Below are positions 21,796 through 33,797 of a stretch of DNA of 64,000 nt, piece after piece (positions within the stretch are counted from its first letter, which is position 1; each line of letters begins with the position of its first letter). Origin of the DNA: Bromus sterilis (taxonomy: Eukaryota; Streptophyta; Magnoliopsida; Poales; Poaceae); the NCBI GenBank assembly GCA_950022295.1, contig OX465601.1, positions 110,813,501 through 110,877,500 of the forward strand. The letters are read 5' to 3'. The notes under the pieces were generated by a model. The model saw only the letters and a program-made list of their open reading frames with translations, was not told the DNA's origin and made no database searches. The position numbers and the translations under genes were made by a program.

Positions 21796-23188
21796 TGATA
21801 ACCCTCAACTGTAGGGGATCGAGATAGCCTTCGCGGGTAAGATAACCCAATTTATTGATTCGACACTTGGGGACACAAAGAATACGTACAGGCTTTGACA
21901 ATTGAGTTGTCAATTCAACCGCACCTGAAATAAACACTTGCTTGCACAAAAGTATAAGTAGCAACTGTGATACGGTGGTAGTGGTGGTGGTGAAACAGCA
22001 AAAGTAAAACAACAAAAGTAAACAACTAGTAACCAGCAGGAAAGAAAACATTGTAGGCTAGGGAGATGGATGGTTGGGCGCTGCTTGGATGAGAACGAAC
22101 ATGTAATAGATTCTAACACGGGCAAGGCTCACAGAAAAGAAAGGATCATCTAGGCAAATATCAAACATCAGGCATGTATCCCAAGGTAGTTGTACGTGCT
22201 TGCAATAAGAACTTTGCACAACATCTTTTGTCCTACCCTCCCGCTACAAACGGGGCCAAAAGGAACTTAGGAAGATTAAGGTACTCCTGTCAAAGAGCAC
22301 CGGAACAAAGCATTAACACTTCATGGATACACGGAATCCTCAAATTATAGTCCATCCCCTTTGGTGTCCCAAGCTGTCACCATTGGGATCGCCGGTTCCG
22401 GACTATAATAGGTGCATGCAACTCATAGATAGGATCAAGAACACCACAAACTCAAGAAACAAAATGGTGATCAGATCTGAAATCATAGCACTCGGGCCCA
22501 AAGTGGCAAGCATTAAGAGCAACAAGTTGTAACAGAGATGATAAACACCAAGTAGATGATAGGCAACATGCCCCCAACAATCTGATTGAACTATTACATG
22601 ATCTAACTCGTCCAATCCCTACCATCCCCTTTGCCTACAGCAGGGAATTACTCACACATGAGAGAGGAAGTCATGGAGGGGTGATGGAGATGCGATGATG
22701 ATGACGATGGCGATGATTTCCCCTCACCGGAGTCCAAAGCAGCCTCCAGATTAGCTCTCCCGGAGAAGAAGAGAGGGTTGCTGAGGCTCCGCGATGTAGA
22801 TTGGAAAAGCGACCTCTCTTCTGGGGTTTTTGCGTCGGGAAAAATAAATAGGGCCAAAGTAGGGCACCAGGGGACGTGGGACCTAGCCAGGAGAGCAGGT
22901 GGCGCGGCCAGGGGCTGGGCCGCGCCAGGCACCCTCCTGGCTGCCCCCTGGCTGCCCTGTGGCCCTCCTTTGGACTTGCGGAAGCTTCTGGAACGCTGAT
23001 TTTTTATATATATTTTTGGGATTTTTCCAGCGTACCTAAATATCCAGAAACCTGCACAAAATAAAACAGCACTGGTAGCTCTGCTGAAAACAGCGTCAGT
23101 CCGGGTTAGTTTCGTTCAAATCATGCAAGAATGAAGCCAAAACAATAGCAAAAGTGTTTGAAAAAGTAGATACGTTTGAGACGTATCA
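21796..23188 (-). repeat. Element H 5' LTR (1393 bp)
   Basis: On the plus strand from TGATAACCC to GACGTATCA. It is related at its ends to the LTRs of A, B and E but diverged inside. No gene is seen in it. Confidence 0.8.
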
Positions 23189-23821
23189 GATGCACCCCCA
23201 CTAGTTCCATTGGAGAGATTTTAGCTCACATGTGCATCCGTTGCATGGCAATCCCTACTCCTCACATCATATCTATCATTTGGCTTTCTCTCGCCTATGA
23301 TTGTCCTCATTGATGTGAGCCTTTCACACCTTTTTGTCTTCCTCCTCCACTATATTCTCTCTTTTCTATCCTAAGTGTCAACTTTCTTGCTTACGCTCAT
23401 CCATTGCATGAGTGCTCAAAATGTCAAAAAGGAGTGGATCATTTTGACTTGTACCTGGCTAGTGGTCTGGGGATGAGTCAAGATAAGTTTCCAAAGAAGA
23501 CCAAGTGTGAAAATTTAGTAGATTGAGTTCTCAACACAAAAATACTTTTTTCTCTCGTATATCCCTATCCCTTTTCTTCCACGCAAACACCATTTTGAGA
23601 CATTCGAGTCACGGACAGCGAGAGCTCTTGCACCTTTATGTTCTTATGTTGCTTGTTTCCATGCTAAATATAGACTCTTGCCTTTTACGACTTGAATTGA
23701 ATTACATGCCTTGATTGCTTCACTTAAAAGTTCTTATATGATTGTTAGCATGTCACCACAGAAATTATGCTTGTTATCATTTACCTACTCGAGGACGAGC
23801 AGGAATTAAGCTTGGGGATGT
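23189..23821 (+). other. Element A 3' end with polypurine tract
   Basis: Aligns with 31549-32174 of B. It ends in AAGCTTGGGGATGT directly before the 3' LTR, the polypurine tract. No gene is visible. Confidence 0.75.
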
Positions 23822-25510
23822 TGATACGTCCAAAACGTATCTATAATTTCTTCTTGCTCCATGCCTCTTTTGTGTGATATTTCTATGATATTGATGAACT
23901 TCCATACACTTTTGATCATATTTGGACTAACCTATTAACTCAGTGCACCCCAGTGTCAGTTCCTGTTTTCTGTTGTTTTTCTATTTCAGGTTTCCCCCAT
24001 ATTAAAAGTGCTCCAAAAATTCGGGAAAATCCAATAAAAAATCAGCGTACAGGAAGCTTCCGGAATCACCGAGGGGGGGTTTAGAGGGGACCCACCAGGG
24101 CCCCAGGCGCCCTCCCGGCGCGCCCCAGGGTGGGGCCGCACCAGGGGGCGCCGGGACCCCTGGTGGACCCCCTGGCTGCCCCCCTTCGCTTATTTATTCC
24201 GCGTGACGTGAAACCCCCGTGACGAGAACCCTTTTTCGTGATCTCTCCTATGTTCCGCCGCCGCCGCGCTTCCAAGATCGGGAGCACCAGAAGACCTCTT
24301 CCCGGCACCCTGCCGGAGGGAGGAACCACCTCCGGGAGCTTCTCCACCACCATGGATGCTTCCCGGATGAACCGTGACTATTTCACCTTGGACCATGGGT
24401 CTATGATCAGTAGCTATGTGATGTTCTCCTCCCCTCTTTGTTCTTCATGGATTAAACCTCGTGAGCTTCCCTACATGATCGAGGCACTTATGTAATATTT
24501 CTGTTGTTGCTATGCTGAGTTTTCTGGGATCCGATGGATTATGAGATTATGTTCAGATTGTGTTTGAGTAATATATTTGATTCTCCTCTTTTATATTTAT
24601 TTTTCTAGGATTAATTCTTGCATGTTCTCCGTTGCTGTTTATTGCAATGGCCAAGTAGTGGGTAGTGACTCCAAGAGGGAGCGTTATGCATGATTGTGGG
24701 TTCATGCCCCCCGATGACTAGCTTGAGTGACAGAAACATGAGTCTAGGGGATGTGTTGTTGCCACAAGGGGGAAACAACGGTGCTTGTACTTGCGGGTGC
24801 AAGGATTGTTTACTTTACGCAGAGTTCATTAATGCAGTTGTTCGTTGCTTTGAGTTTACACTTTGGGTGGGATTCGCAACTTAATACCAGCGAGATGTTC
24901 TGGATAGATATCTCAAGGTGGATGATTAGTAGGTAGATGCAGATGGATTTCGGTCTACTTGTCTTGGCGTACCGCCCATGCTTTTGAGCCTCTTCCTTTC
25001 TTTATAGCATAATTAGCATTGGTTTGCGCACATAATCCTGTCAATTGCCCAGCTGTAATTTGTTTACCTCGCATGGCTATTTTATCGTATTTTGGGAGAG
25101 AGACATCACTAGTGAACATCATAGGACCCCGGTCCATATTTCCAACACTGTTTACACTCGCTATCAATTTACTACTATATTTACTTTTCTGTTGCTAGAC
25201 TATCTTTATTATCCCGTGCGTTTTATCCTTTGTAAACAACAAGGCCGGAGGGATTGACAACCCCTTAGTACTCGTTGGGAGCAAAGCTATCTGTTGTGTG
25301 TGCAGGTCCACGTCAACCGCCAATCTATGACGCCGTTGACACCTACTTGTCGTTATCGGAGTCCTACTGGAGACAAACCTTGGTATCTTCACCGAGGGAA
25401 ATTGCCGCTACTCTACATCTCAACCTTCCACTTTGGGTAAACCAACGAGGGGCGAGAAGTAAAGTCTCGTGACGCAAGCAAAGCTATACGCGCCAACTCT
25501 CGCGCCATCA
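23822..25510 (+). repeat. Element A 3' LTR (1689 bp)
   Basis: TGATACGTCC to GCGCCATCA. It is followed by GCCTC (25511-25515) and then directly by the 5' LTR of element B. It is 19 bp longer than the 5' LTR because of one indel near 24140. Confidence 0.9.
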
Positions 25511-25515
25511 GCCTC
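25511..25515. other. Middle copy of the GCCTC target-site duplication
   Basis: GCCTC stands at 5685-5689, 25511-25515 and 33793-33797: left of A, between A and B, and right of B. All three are the same 5-bp target in the Copia/D LTR. Confidence 0.85.
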
Positions 25516-27134
25516 TGATACGTCCAAAACGTATCTATAATTTCTGCTTGCTCCATGCATGTTTTGTGTGATATTGCTATGATCTATATATACTTTCATA
25601 CACTTTTGATCATATTTGGACTAACCTATTAACTCAGTGCACCCCAGTGCCAGTTCCTGTTTTCTGCTGTTTTTCTATTTCAGTTTTCCCCCATATAAAA
25701 ATTGCCAGAAAAATTCGAGAAAATTCAGATAAAAAATCAGTGTGACGGAAGCTTCGACAAGAGCCCGAGAGGGGCCAGAGGGGAGCCAGGGGGCCCGGGC
25801 GGCCACCCGGCGCGGCCCCACCCCTGGTCGCGCCAGGGGGGCGCCTGGGGGCCCTGGTCCACCTCTGGCTGCCCCCCTTCGCCTATTTATTCTCCGTCAC
25901 GGGAAAACTCCAGAAGAAGAACCCTATTCCGCGAACTCGCCTCTGTTCCGCCGCCGCCGCGCTTACGAGATCGGGAGCACCAGAAGACCTCTTCTCGGCA
26001 CCCTGCCGGAGGGAGGATTGACCTCCGGGAGTCTCCTCTCCACCATGGATGCTCCCCAGATGTCTCATGAGTAGTTTTCCTTGGACCATGGGTCCGTGAT
26101 CAATAGCTATGTGATGTTCTCCTCCCCTCTTTGATCTTCATTGTTTAGACCTCGTGAGCTGCCCTACATGATCGAGGCACCTTTGTAATATTTCTGCTGT
26201 TGCTATGCTGAGTTTGATGGGATCTGATGGATTATGAGATTATGTTCAGATTGTGATAGAGTAATATATTTGGTTTTTATCTCTTATATTTTTGTTCCTA
26301 AGTAATTCTTGCATGTTCTCCGTTGCTATTTATTGCTTTGGCCAAGTAGTAGGTAGTGACTCCAAGAGGGAACGTTGTGCTAGATTGTGGGTTCATGCCC
26401 CCCGATGACACGCTTGAGTGACAGAAACATGAGTCTAGGGGATGTGTTGTTGCCACAAGGGGGAAAACAACGGTGCTTTTAACCGCGGTTACAAGGATTG
26501 TTTACTTTACGCAAAGTTCTTTTTAATGCAGTTGTCTGTTGCTTTGGGTTTACACTTTGGGTGGGGCTCGCAACTTAATACCAGCGAGATGTTCTAGATA
26601 GATATCTCAAGGTGGATGATTAGTAGTAGATGCAGATGGATTTCGTTCTACTTATTTTGGCGCACTGCCCGTGCTTTTGAACCTCTTCCTTTCTTTTGTA
26701 GCATAGTTAGCATTGCGGTGCGTTCATAATCCTATCAATTGCCCTTCTGTAATTTGTTTACCTCGCATAGCAGTTTTATCGTCTTTTGGGAGAGAGACAT
26801 CACTAGTGAACATCACGTATCCCGGTCCATATCCTCATTACTGTTTCCAAGCTATCTTTACTCTACTGCTTTTACTTGCTATCATTATCCTTTGTGTTTT
26901 ATCCTTTGTGAACAACAAGACCGGAGAGATTGACAACCTCTCTGAACTTCGTTGGGAACAAAGTTATCTGTGTCTGTCTGCAGGTCCGCGTCAGTTGCGC
27001 CGCTGACACCTACTTATCATCTCTGGAGTCCTGCTAGAGACAAACCTTGGTATCTTCACCGAGGGAAAACTGCTGCTGCACTACATCTTCAACCTTCCAC
27101 TTGGGGTAACCAACGAAGGGGCGAGAAGCCATCA
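25516..27134 (+). repeat. Element B 5' LTR
   Basis: 1619 bp, directly abutting the GCCTC between A and B. It is clearly related to the LTR of A, with differences concentrated around 25560-25590 and 25700-25900. Confidence 0.9.
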
Positions 27135-27145
27135 AGCAAGTTTTC

Positions 27146-27165
27146 TGGCGCCATTGCCGGGGACT
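27146..27165 (+). other. Primer-binding site of element B
   Basis: TGGCGCCATTGCCGGGGACT begins 11 bases after the LTR end, with the same spacing as in H and E. Confidence 0.75.
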
Positions 27166-27298
27166 CCGAGTGCTAAGATAGGGGAGTTTCACACTACCCT
27201 TTACCTTTGTTTTTTAGTCTTGTTAGTTTATCTTTCAGTTTTTATCTTTGTGTCTTTTATCAAAATTTACAAAAAAATCTGCCACACTTGCTGCTACT

Positions 27299-29335
27299 AT
27301 GGGTTCCACTGAAAACACCAAGTTGTGTGACTTCACTAGTCACAACAACCAAGACTTTATCTGCACTCCCATTGCCACACCTGCCACTTCAGCTACCTCT
27401 TATGAAATTAAACTTGCTTTGCTAAACCTTGTTATGAGAGATCAATTCTCTAGTGCTGGAGATGATGTTGTTTTACACTTGAATAATTTTGTTGAATTAT
27501 GTGATATGAAAAAGTATAAAGAAGTAGAAGGTGATGTTGTTAAGCTCAAGCTCTTTCCTTTCTCTTTAAGGGGAGATGCTAAAATCTGGTTTCAATCTTT
27601 GCCTAGAAATAGCATAGATTCTTGGGATAAGTGCAAAGATGCTTTTATAGGGAAGTACTACCCTCCTGCTAAGATTATCCAATTGAGTAGTAATATTATG
27701 AATTTTAAGCAATTGGATAATGAACACGTTGCCCAAGCTTGGGAACGAATGAAATCTCTTGTTAAGAAATTCCCTACACATGGTTTGACTACCTGGATGG
27801 TTATCCAGACTTTTTATGCAGGCTTGAACTTTACCACGCGGAACCTGTTAGATTCGGCCGCGGGAGGAACCTTTATGTCAACTACACTTGGTGCTCCCAC
27901 GAAGCTTCTCGATGAAATAATGACCAATTATTCCCAATGGCACACCGAACGCGCTCCAACAGGTAGGAAGGTAAATTCTGTCGAGGAAATTACCTCCCTC
28001 AATGAAAAAGTTGACTTAATTATGTCTCTACTTACCAAGAAACCCTCTATTGATCCTCATGATGTTCCTTTAAATTCTTTGGTTGCTCAAGAACAAATAG
28101 ATGTGAACTTTATTGCTAGAAACAACTTCAATAACAATGCTTATAGGGGAAATTTTGCTAGCAATCCTAGACCGTTTCCATCCAACTATGGGAACAACAA
28201 TACCTACCCTAGCAACAAGAACCCCTCTTCTGAATTAGAAAGCATGCTTAGAGACTTTATCACTACCCAAAAAGCCTTCAACAAAAATGTAGAGGAGAAA
28301 TTAGCTAAAATAGATAATCTCTCTTTGAAGGTAGAAAGCTTAGCCCTTGATATTGAAATGCTTAAAATTAGAACCTCCCCCCTTGAGGAGAATAAGGCCA
28401 CTCCTATTAATGCTATCCAGTTACAAATCAATGAAAATATTAGGATGATGGCTAAACTTAAAGAAAGATGGGATAGAGAAAAAGAGGAAGAGGATAGAAT
28501 TAAGAGCCTTCCTACACACCACACAGTTGCCACTATCCAAATTGTTGAGGACACCCCTACTATTAGCACCCAATGCACTCCTAGTCCCGTTGGACCTATT
28601 AATGGTGATGCTAATACCTCAACCGTAGAAAAAGAAACTCCTATGAACATAGAGGGTTTCAAACAAGTGAGCCTAGATGACACTACTACCACCTTTTATA
28701 GTAGTGTTATTTATTTTGATAGTTGCACCCTTTCAGAAGTTATTAGCTTGCTACACAAAATGTCTAGAGACCCCCACACTAGCACACTTAATCTTGCCTT
28801 CACGGAGCATATCACAAATGCTCTTATCAAAGCTAGGGAGGAGAAGCTTAGAGTAGAAGCCTACATACCTAGGAAGCTAGATGATGGTTGGGACCCTATG
28901 ATCAAAATTAAATTAAATAACTTCTCTTGCTATGCTTTATGTGATGTTGGAGCTAGTACCTCCGTTATGCCCAAAAGAATATTTGATATGTTTGAATTGA
29001 AGCCTTTTGAGCCTTGTTCTTTTGGTGTTCGTCTTGTTGATTCTTCCATAAAGAAACCTTTGGGGAAGATCGACGATGTTCTTATCATTGTCAATGACAA
29101 CTATGTTCCCGTTGATTTTATTGTTATGGATATAGAGTGTGAACCTTTATGTCCAATTATTTTGGGACGTCCTTTTCTTCGCACCATTGGTGCGGTTATT
29201 GACATGAAAGAGGGGAATATAAAATTCCAATTCCCATTCAAAAAGGGGATGGAACACTTCCCTAGAAAGAAAATCAAGTTACCTTTTGAGTCCGTTACAC
29301 GGGCTAGTTATTCTCTTTCTCTTGATAAAACTTGA
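27299..29335 (+). CDS. Gag-protease protein of element B
   Basis: An intact 678-residue frame from MGSTENTKLCDF; an in-frame ATG at 27248 lies in the leader. The capsid core spans about residues 50-230: MRDQFSSAGDD, LKLFPFSLRGDAKIWFQSLP, KYYPPAKI, NFKQLDNEHVAQAWERM, TFYAGLN and DSAAGGTFM. An Asn-rich linker follows (FNNNAYRGNF), then a helical segment. A retropepsin-like domain lies at about 520-640, with ALCDVGASTSVMP (catalytic Asp near 547; the usual Ser/Thr after Asp is Val) and the second-half motif PIILGRPFLRT. The Val may weaken catalysis or be tolerated. No frameshift is visible over 2 kb, so purifying selection or youth is likely. It would supply capsid and perhaps protease; polymerase must come from elsewhere. 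Confidence 0.85.
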   Translation: MGSTENTKLCDFTSHNNQDFICTPIATPATSATSYEIKLALLNLVMRDQFSSAGDDVVLHLNNFVELCDMKKYKEVEGDVVKLKLFPFSLRGDAKIWFQSLPRNSIDSWDKCKDAFIGKYYPPAKIIQLSSNIMNFKQLDNEHVAQAWERMKSLVKKFPTHGLTTWMVIQTFYAGLNFTTRNLLDSAAGGTFMSTTLGAPTKLLDEIMTNYSQWHTERAPTGRKVNSVEEITSLNEKVDLIMSLLTKKPSIDPHDVPLNSLVAQEQIDVNFIARNNFNNNAYRGNFASNPRPFPSNYGNNNTYPSNKNPSSELESMLRDFITTQKAFNKNVEEKLAKIDNLSLKVESLALDIEMLKIRTSPLEENKATPINAIQLQINENIRMMAKLKERWDREKEEEDRIKSLPTHHTVATIQIVEDTPTISTQCTPSPVGPINGDANTSTVEKETPMNIEGFKQVSLDDTTTTFYSSVIYFDSCTLSEVISLLHKMSRDPHTSTLNLAFTEHITNALIKAREEKLRVEAYIPRKLDDGWDPMIKIKLNNFSCYALCDVGASTSVMPKRIFDMFELKPFEPCSFGVRLVDSSIKKPLGKIDDVLIIVNDNYVPVDFIVMDIECEPLCPIILGRPFLRTIGAVIDMKEGNIKFQFPFKKGMEHFPRKKIKLPFESVTRASYSLSLDKT

Positions 29336-29351
29336 TTCTTCTTTTTGCATC

Positions 29352-29399
29352 ATGCCTAGCTAAAAGGCATAAAAGAAAGCGCTTTCGGGAGGCAGCCCG
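29352..29399 (+). other. Two-hairpin RNA motif after gag (copy in B)
   Basis: Hairpin 1 ATGCC/GGCAT (29352-29356 and 29366-29370) and hairpin 2 CGGG/CCCG (29386-29389 and 29396-29399), separated by AAAAGAAAGCGCTTT. It starts 17 bases after the gag stop. Confidence 0.6.
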
Positions 29400-32174
29400 C
29401 AACGAATTTACGTTTTTATTTTTTTATTTTGTTGTGTCTTGATGATTGTTACTTCTGTAGAAACATCATTGTATCTTTATTTTTCAGCTTTGTGCCAAGT
29501 TATAGCCTCTTATGGCAAGGGAAGTAAAAGTTGTGACATGCTGTCCAGAAAACAGATTCTGTCCTCGTGACCAGAAAAATTCCAGAAAAATCCCAGTTCA
29601 TCTTTTTGAGATGAAAGTTTTACACAGTATGCTCTATACAATTACAAAACTTCCGTATGTTCTGAGTTTTTTTCTTTGAGTTTCATAAGTGCCCCTAAAA
29701 AATTCTTTACTATCTTCTGTTCTGTTTTTCACAGATTCTGCCACGTTTTGTCTCTCCTAACTTTTGCAAACCTTAAGCTTGCTTTTTCTTTGCAAAAACT
29801 TTTTGGCACTCTTGAGAAACAGTAGCTCTTCAAGAATATCTTTATATACAGTGGGAAAATTTATTTTATTAAGGGTACTAACCTCTCTAATCAGCTTATG
29901 ATGAGTTATGTATGAAGGGAGTTTTCAAGTGTGCGATAGAAGATGATGAAAGAAGATCCAGGAGTGTCAAGTGCTCAGCTTGGGTATGCCCCCATGCATC
30001 CCCAATAAATATTTAAGGAGACTCAAGCGTCTAAGCTTGGCGATACCCCCGTGCATCCCCTTCTCCATCAACAAATCATCAGTTCGTCCTTCGTCTCACT
30101 ATATTTTATCACTTCATGTGTTATGTGCTATGCTTGGAGCATCTCGCTCTTAGGTTTTGTTTTTAGTTTTCTTTAGCTTTGCTTGCTGTTCATAACAAGT
30201 TAGATCCCTTCTTACTTTTTGTGGGAGAGAAACACGCTCCACTTTCAAAATCTAGAACACATCATAGGATTCTTCATGCCTATCTTTTTGCTGTTGTGTG
30301 TTCTTTATCTTTTCATAGCTACTGCCATGTTTAGTTTTAGTCTTAGTTTGTCTTTAGCAAGAGCCTTGGCTTTTGTTTAGTTTGTTGCTGGAACTCTTTT
30401 TATTTTTCATGTTTATCTTGTTAAAGAGAGTTGGTTGTTGCACTGAGTTGTGTCTTGTCTTGAAAGTAGGTAATTGAGGTTGCTATTTTAATTCTAGTAG
30501 TAGCTTGCAATAGTTTTGAGGTATTGTTGTGAGTAATGTTGAACTTTTGGTGTCAAGAGCTCTTGCCTATTAGTGATAGGTGTCGTATTTTGGGCAATCC
30601 GTGTTTATTTTCAAAACCTACAAAACTAGTTGAGAACTCTAGCTACTAGATGGATCACTACTCTTCTGAGGGGTCGAATATTAGAGTACACTCACGTACC
30701 ATGAGTCGAGGATGCGCAAGGATAACCAAACCCCCATACACTCCTCCTCGGGGTACTTGTCTCTTTGTGAACCTCCTTATTAGATTGAGAGTTACCGATA
30801 ATAAGTGCATGAGTTCTTCGGACTAATGTAAGTATTGAGAGTTGACACTTCCACCTTCCCATATTTTGCTAGCCTTTCCCGTGCCGTGCATTGCCTTCTT
30901 CTCACTCCGAGAGTTGGTGTCCACCTTCGCCGGTACATCCAAACCCTTGGCATGATACGCTCTGTCATCATAAACCTCCCTTTATCTTTCCTCAAAACAG
31001 CCACCATACCTACCTATCAAGGCATTTCCATAGCCTTTCCGAGTTACATTGCCATGCAACTTCCACCTCTTCATGACTTGATCTTCATGTCATACATGTT
31101 CTTGATACACTGGCAGCGACATACATTGCATACATCATGATAGTTACATCTTCTTTATGTTTTGAGTACCTTGTAAAGTGTGAAAGATCTCCTTTACCTT
31201 CTTGTAAAATAGAGTGTTGCCCTTAAGTGAGGAAAAGATCCCAAAGTGGACACATTAAAAGATCCCAAAGAGGACAAAAGAGAGTTAAATAGAAAGAGCC
31301 ATTGAGGCCACAAAAAAATACAAAAAAGTAGAAAAAAGAGAAAAAGAAATAAAAAGAGAGAAAGGGGCAACACTACTATCCTTTTGAGAGATCCACACTA
31401 GTACTCCCTTTATATCCTTGTACTCCATAGAGATGATCTTTATGCATATAGCTATGTGGGGACCTTCACACTATAGAACTTGGCTTGCATATTCCAAGGA
31501 TGAGCCTCCTCAAACGAGCTCTAGGTCTTCATGAGCGGGCAAGTTAGATGCACCCCCACTAGTTCCTTTGGAGAGCTTCTTAGCTCATATGTGCATCTGT
31601 TGCATGGCAATCCCTACTCCTCGCATCATATCTATCATTTGGCATCTCTTGCCTATGATTGTCCTCATTGATGTGAGCCTTTCTCATCCTTTTTGTCTTC
31701 CTCCTCCGTACTTCTCTCTTTGCCATCCTAAGTGTCAACTTTCGTGCTTACGCTCATCCATTGCATGAGTGCTCGAAATATCGAAAAGGAGTGGATCAAA
31801 TTGACTTGTACCTGGCTAGTGGTCTAGGGTCGAGTCAAGATAAGATTCCAAAGAAGACCAAGTGTGAAACTTTAGTAGATTGAGTTCTCAACACAAAAAT
31901 ACTTTTTCTCGTATTCCCTATCCCCCTTCTTGCACGCAAACACCATTTGGAGACATTCGAGTCACGGACAGCGAGAGCTCTTGCACCTAATGTTCTTTTG
32001 TTACTTGTTTCAATGCTAATATAGACGCTTGCATGTTATGACTTGAATTCAATCTCTAACCTTGATTGCTTTACTTTTCAAAGTTCTTTTATGGTTGCTA
32101 GCATGTCACCACAGAAATTATGCTTGTTACCATTTACCTACTCGAGGATGAGCAGGAATTAATCTTGGGGATGT
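29400..32174 (+). other. Element B 3' non-coding region
   Basis: About 2.8 kb with no supported gene. The undisturbed target of G is at about 30653-30657. A purine-rich low-complexity stretch (AAAAAAGTAGAAAAAAGAGA type) lies at about 31310-31370. It ends at the polypurine tract CTTGGGGATGT (32164-32174). Confidence 0.75.
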
Positions 32175-33792
32175 TGATACGTCCAAAACGTATCTATAAT
32201 TTCTGCTTGCTCCATGCATGTTTTCTGTGATATTGCTATGATCTATATACACTTTCATACACTTTTGATCATATTTGGACTAACCTATTAACTCAGTGCA
32301 CCCCAGTGCCAGTTCCTGTTTTCTGCTGTTTTCTATTTCAGTTTTCCCCCATATAAAAAGTTCCAGAAAAATTCGGGAAAATTCAGATAAAAAATCAGCG
32401 TGACGGAAGCTTCGACAAGAGCCCGGGAGGGGCCAGAAGGGAGCCAGGGGGCCTAGGCGGCCACCCGGCGCAGCCCCACCCCTGGCCGCGCCAGGGGGGC
32501 GCCTGGGGCCCCTGGTCCACCTCTGGCTGCCCCCCTTCGCCTATTTATTCTCCGTCACGGAAAAACTCCAGAAGAAGAACCCTATTCCGCGAACTCGCCT
32601 CTGTTCCGCCGCCGCCGCGCTTCCGAGATCGGGAGCACCAGAAGACCTCTTCTCGGCACCCTGCCGGAGGGAGGATTGACCTCCGGGAGTCTCCTCTCCA
32701 CCATGGATGCTCCCCGGATGTCTCGTGAGTAGTTTTCCTTGGACCATGGGTCCGTGATCAGTAGCTATGTGATGTTCTCCTCCCCTCTTTGATCTTCATT
32801 GTTTAGACCTCGTGAGCTGCCCTACATGATCGAGGCACCTTTGTAATATTTCTGCTGTTGCTGTGTTGAGTTTGATGGGATCTGATGGATTATGAGATTA
32901 TGTTCAGATTGTGATAGAGTAATATATTTGGTTTTTATCTCTTATATTTTTGTTCCTAAGTAGATCTTGCATGTTCTCCATTGCTGTTTATTGCTTTGTC
33001 CAAGTAGTAGGTAGTGACTCCAAGAGGGAACGTTGTGCTAGATTGTGGGTTCATGCACCCCGATGACACACTTGAGTGACAGAAACATGAGTCTAGGGGA
33101 TGTGTTGTTGCCACAAGGGGGAAAACAACGGTGCTTGTAACCGCGGTTACAAGGATTGTTTACTTTACGCAAAGTTCTTTTTAATGAAGTTGTCTGTTGC
33201 TTTGGGTTTACACTTTGGGTGGGGCTCGCAACTTAATACCAGCGAGATGTTCTGGATAGATATCTCAAGGTGGATGATTAGTAGTAGATGCAGATGGATT
33301 TCGGTCTACTTATTTTGGCGTACTGCCCGTGCTTTTGAACCTCTTCCTTTCTTTTGTAGCATAGTTAGCATTGCGGTGCGTTCATAATCCTGTCAATTGC
33401 CCTTCTGTAATTTGTTTACCTCGCATAGCAGTTTTATCGTTTTTTGGGAGAGAGACGTCACTAGTGAACATCACGTATCCCGGTCCATATCCTCATTACT
33501 GTTTCCAAGCTATCTTTACTTTACTACTTTTACTTCCTATCATTATCCTTTGCGTTTTATCCTTTGTGAATAATAAGACCGGAGAGATTGACAACCTCTC
33601 TGAACTTCGTTGGGAACAAAGTTATCTGTGTCTGTGTGCAGGTCCGCGTCAGTTGCGCCGCTGACACCTACTTATCATCTCTGGAGTCCTGCTGGAGACA
33701 AACCTTGGTATCTTCACCGAGGGAAAACTTCTGCTGCACTACATCTTAAACCTTCCACTTGGGGTAACCAACGAAGGGGCGAGAAGCCATCA
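32175..33792 (+). repeat. Element B 3' LTR
   Basis: 1618 bp, near-identical to the 5' LTR, followed by GCCTC (33793-33797). Confidence 0.9.
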
Positions 33793-33797
33793 GCCTC

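Larger units (their letters stand above)
19653..23188 (-). mobile_element. Element H: truncated non-autonomous Ty3-like element (LTR, primer site, gag)
   Basis: The intact 5' end is on the right: LTR 21796-23188 starting (minus) TGATACGTCTC and ending GGTTATCA, then a primer-binding site, a leader and one long gag frame. The left end stops just after gag; no pol and no second LTR remain. Compared with B, about 570 bp of element A is missing at this junction, so one deletion removed the rest of H and part of A. Confidence 0.8.
5690..25510 (+). mobile_element. Element A: non-autonomous Ty3-like LTR retrotransposon, nested host of G and H
   Basis: The LTRs at 5690-7359 and 23822-25510 both begin TGATACGTCC and end GCGCCATCA, and the element is flanked by GCCTC on both sides. 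After removing G (9663-19323) and H (19653-23188) the body is short. It holds a degenerate gag-like gene only, with no protease, reverse transcriptase or integrase, so movement would have needed proteins from another element. LTR start and gag type place it with the large Triticeae group of Ty3 elements whose LTRs begin TGATACGTC; I cannot name the family safely. The two LTRs differ by several substitutions and a 19-bp indel. Confidence 0.85.
25516..33792 (+). mobile_element. Element B: non-autonomous Ty3-like element with intact gag-protease
   Basis: LTRs at 25516-27134 and 32175-33792 (1619 and 1618 bp), both TGATACGTCC to AAGCCATCA, with GCCTC on each side. The body contains a primer-binding site, one open gag-protease gene, the two-hairpin motif and 2.8 kb of non-coding sequence. 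There is no reverse transcriptase or integrase. Its LTRs and 3' region are close to those of A but its coding region is not. Confidence 0.9.
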
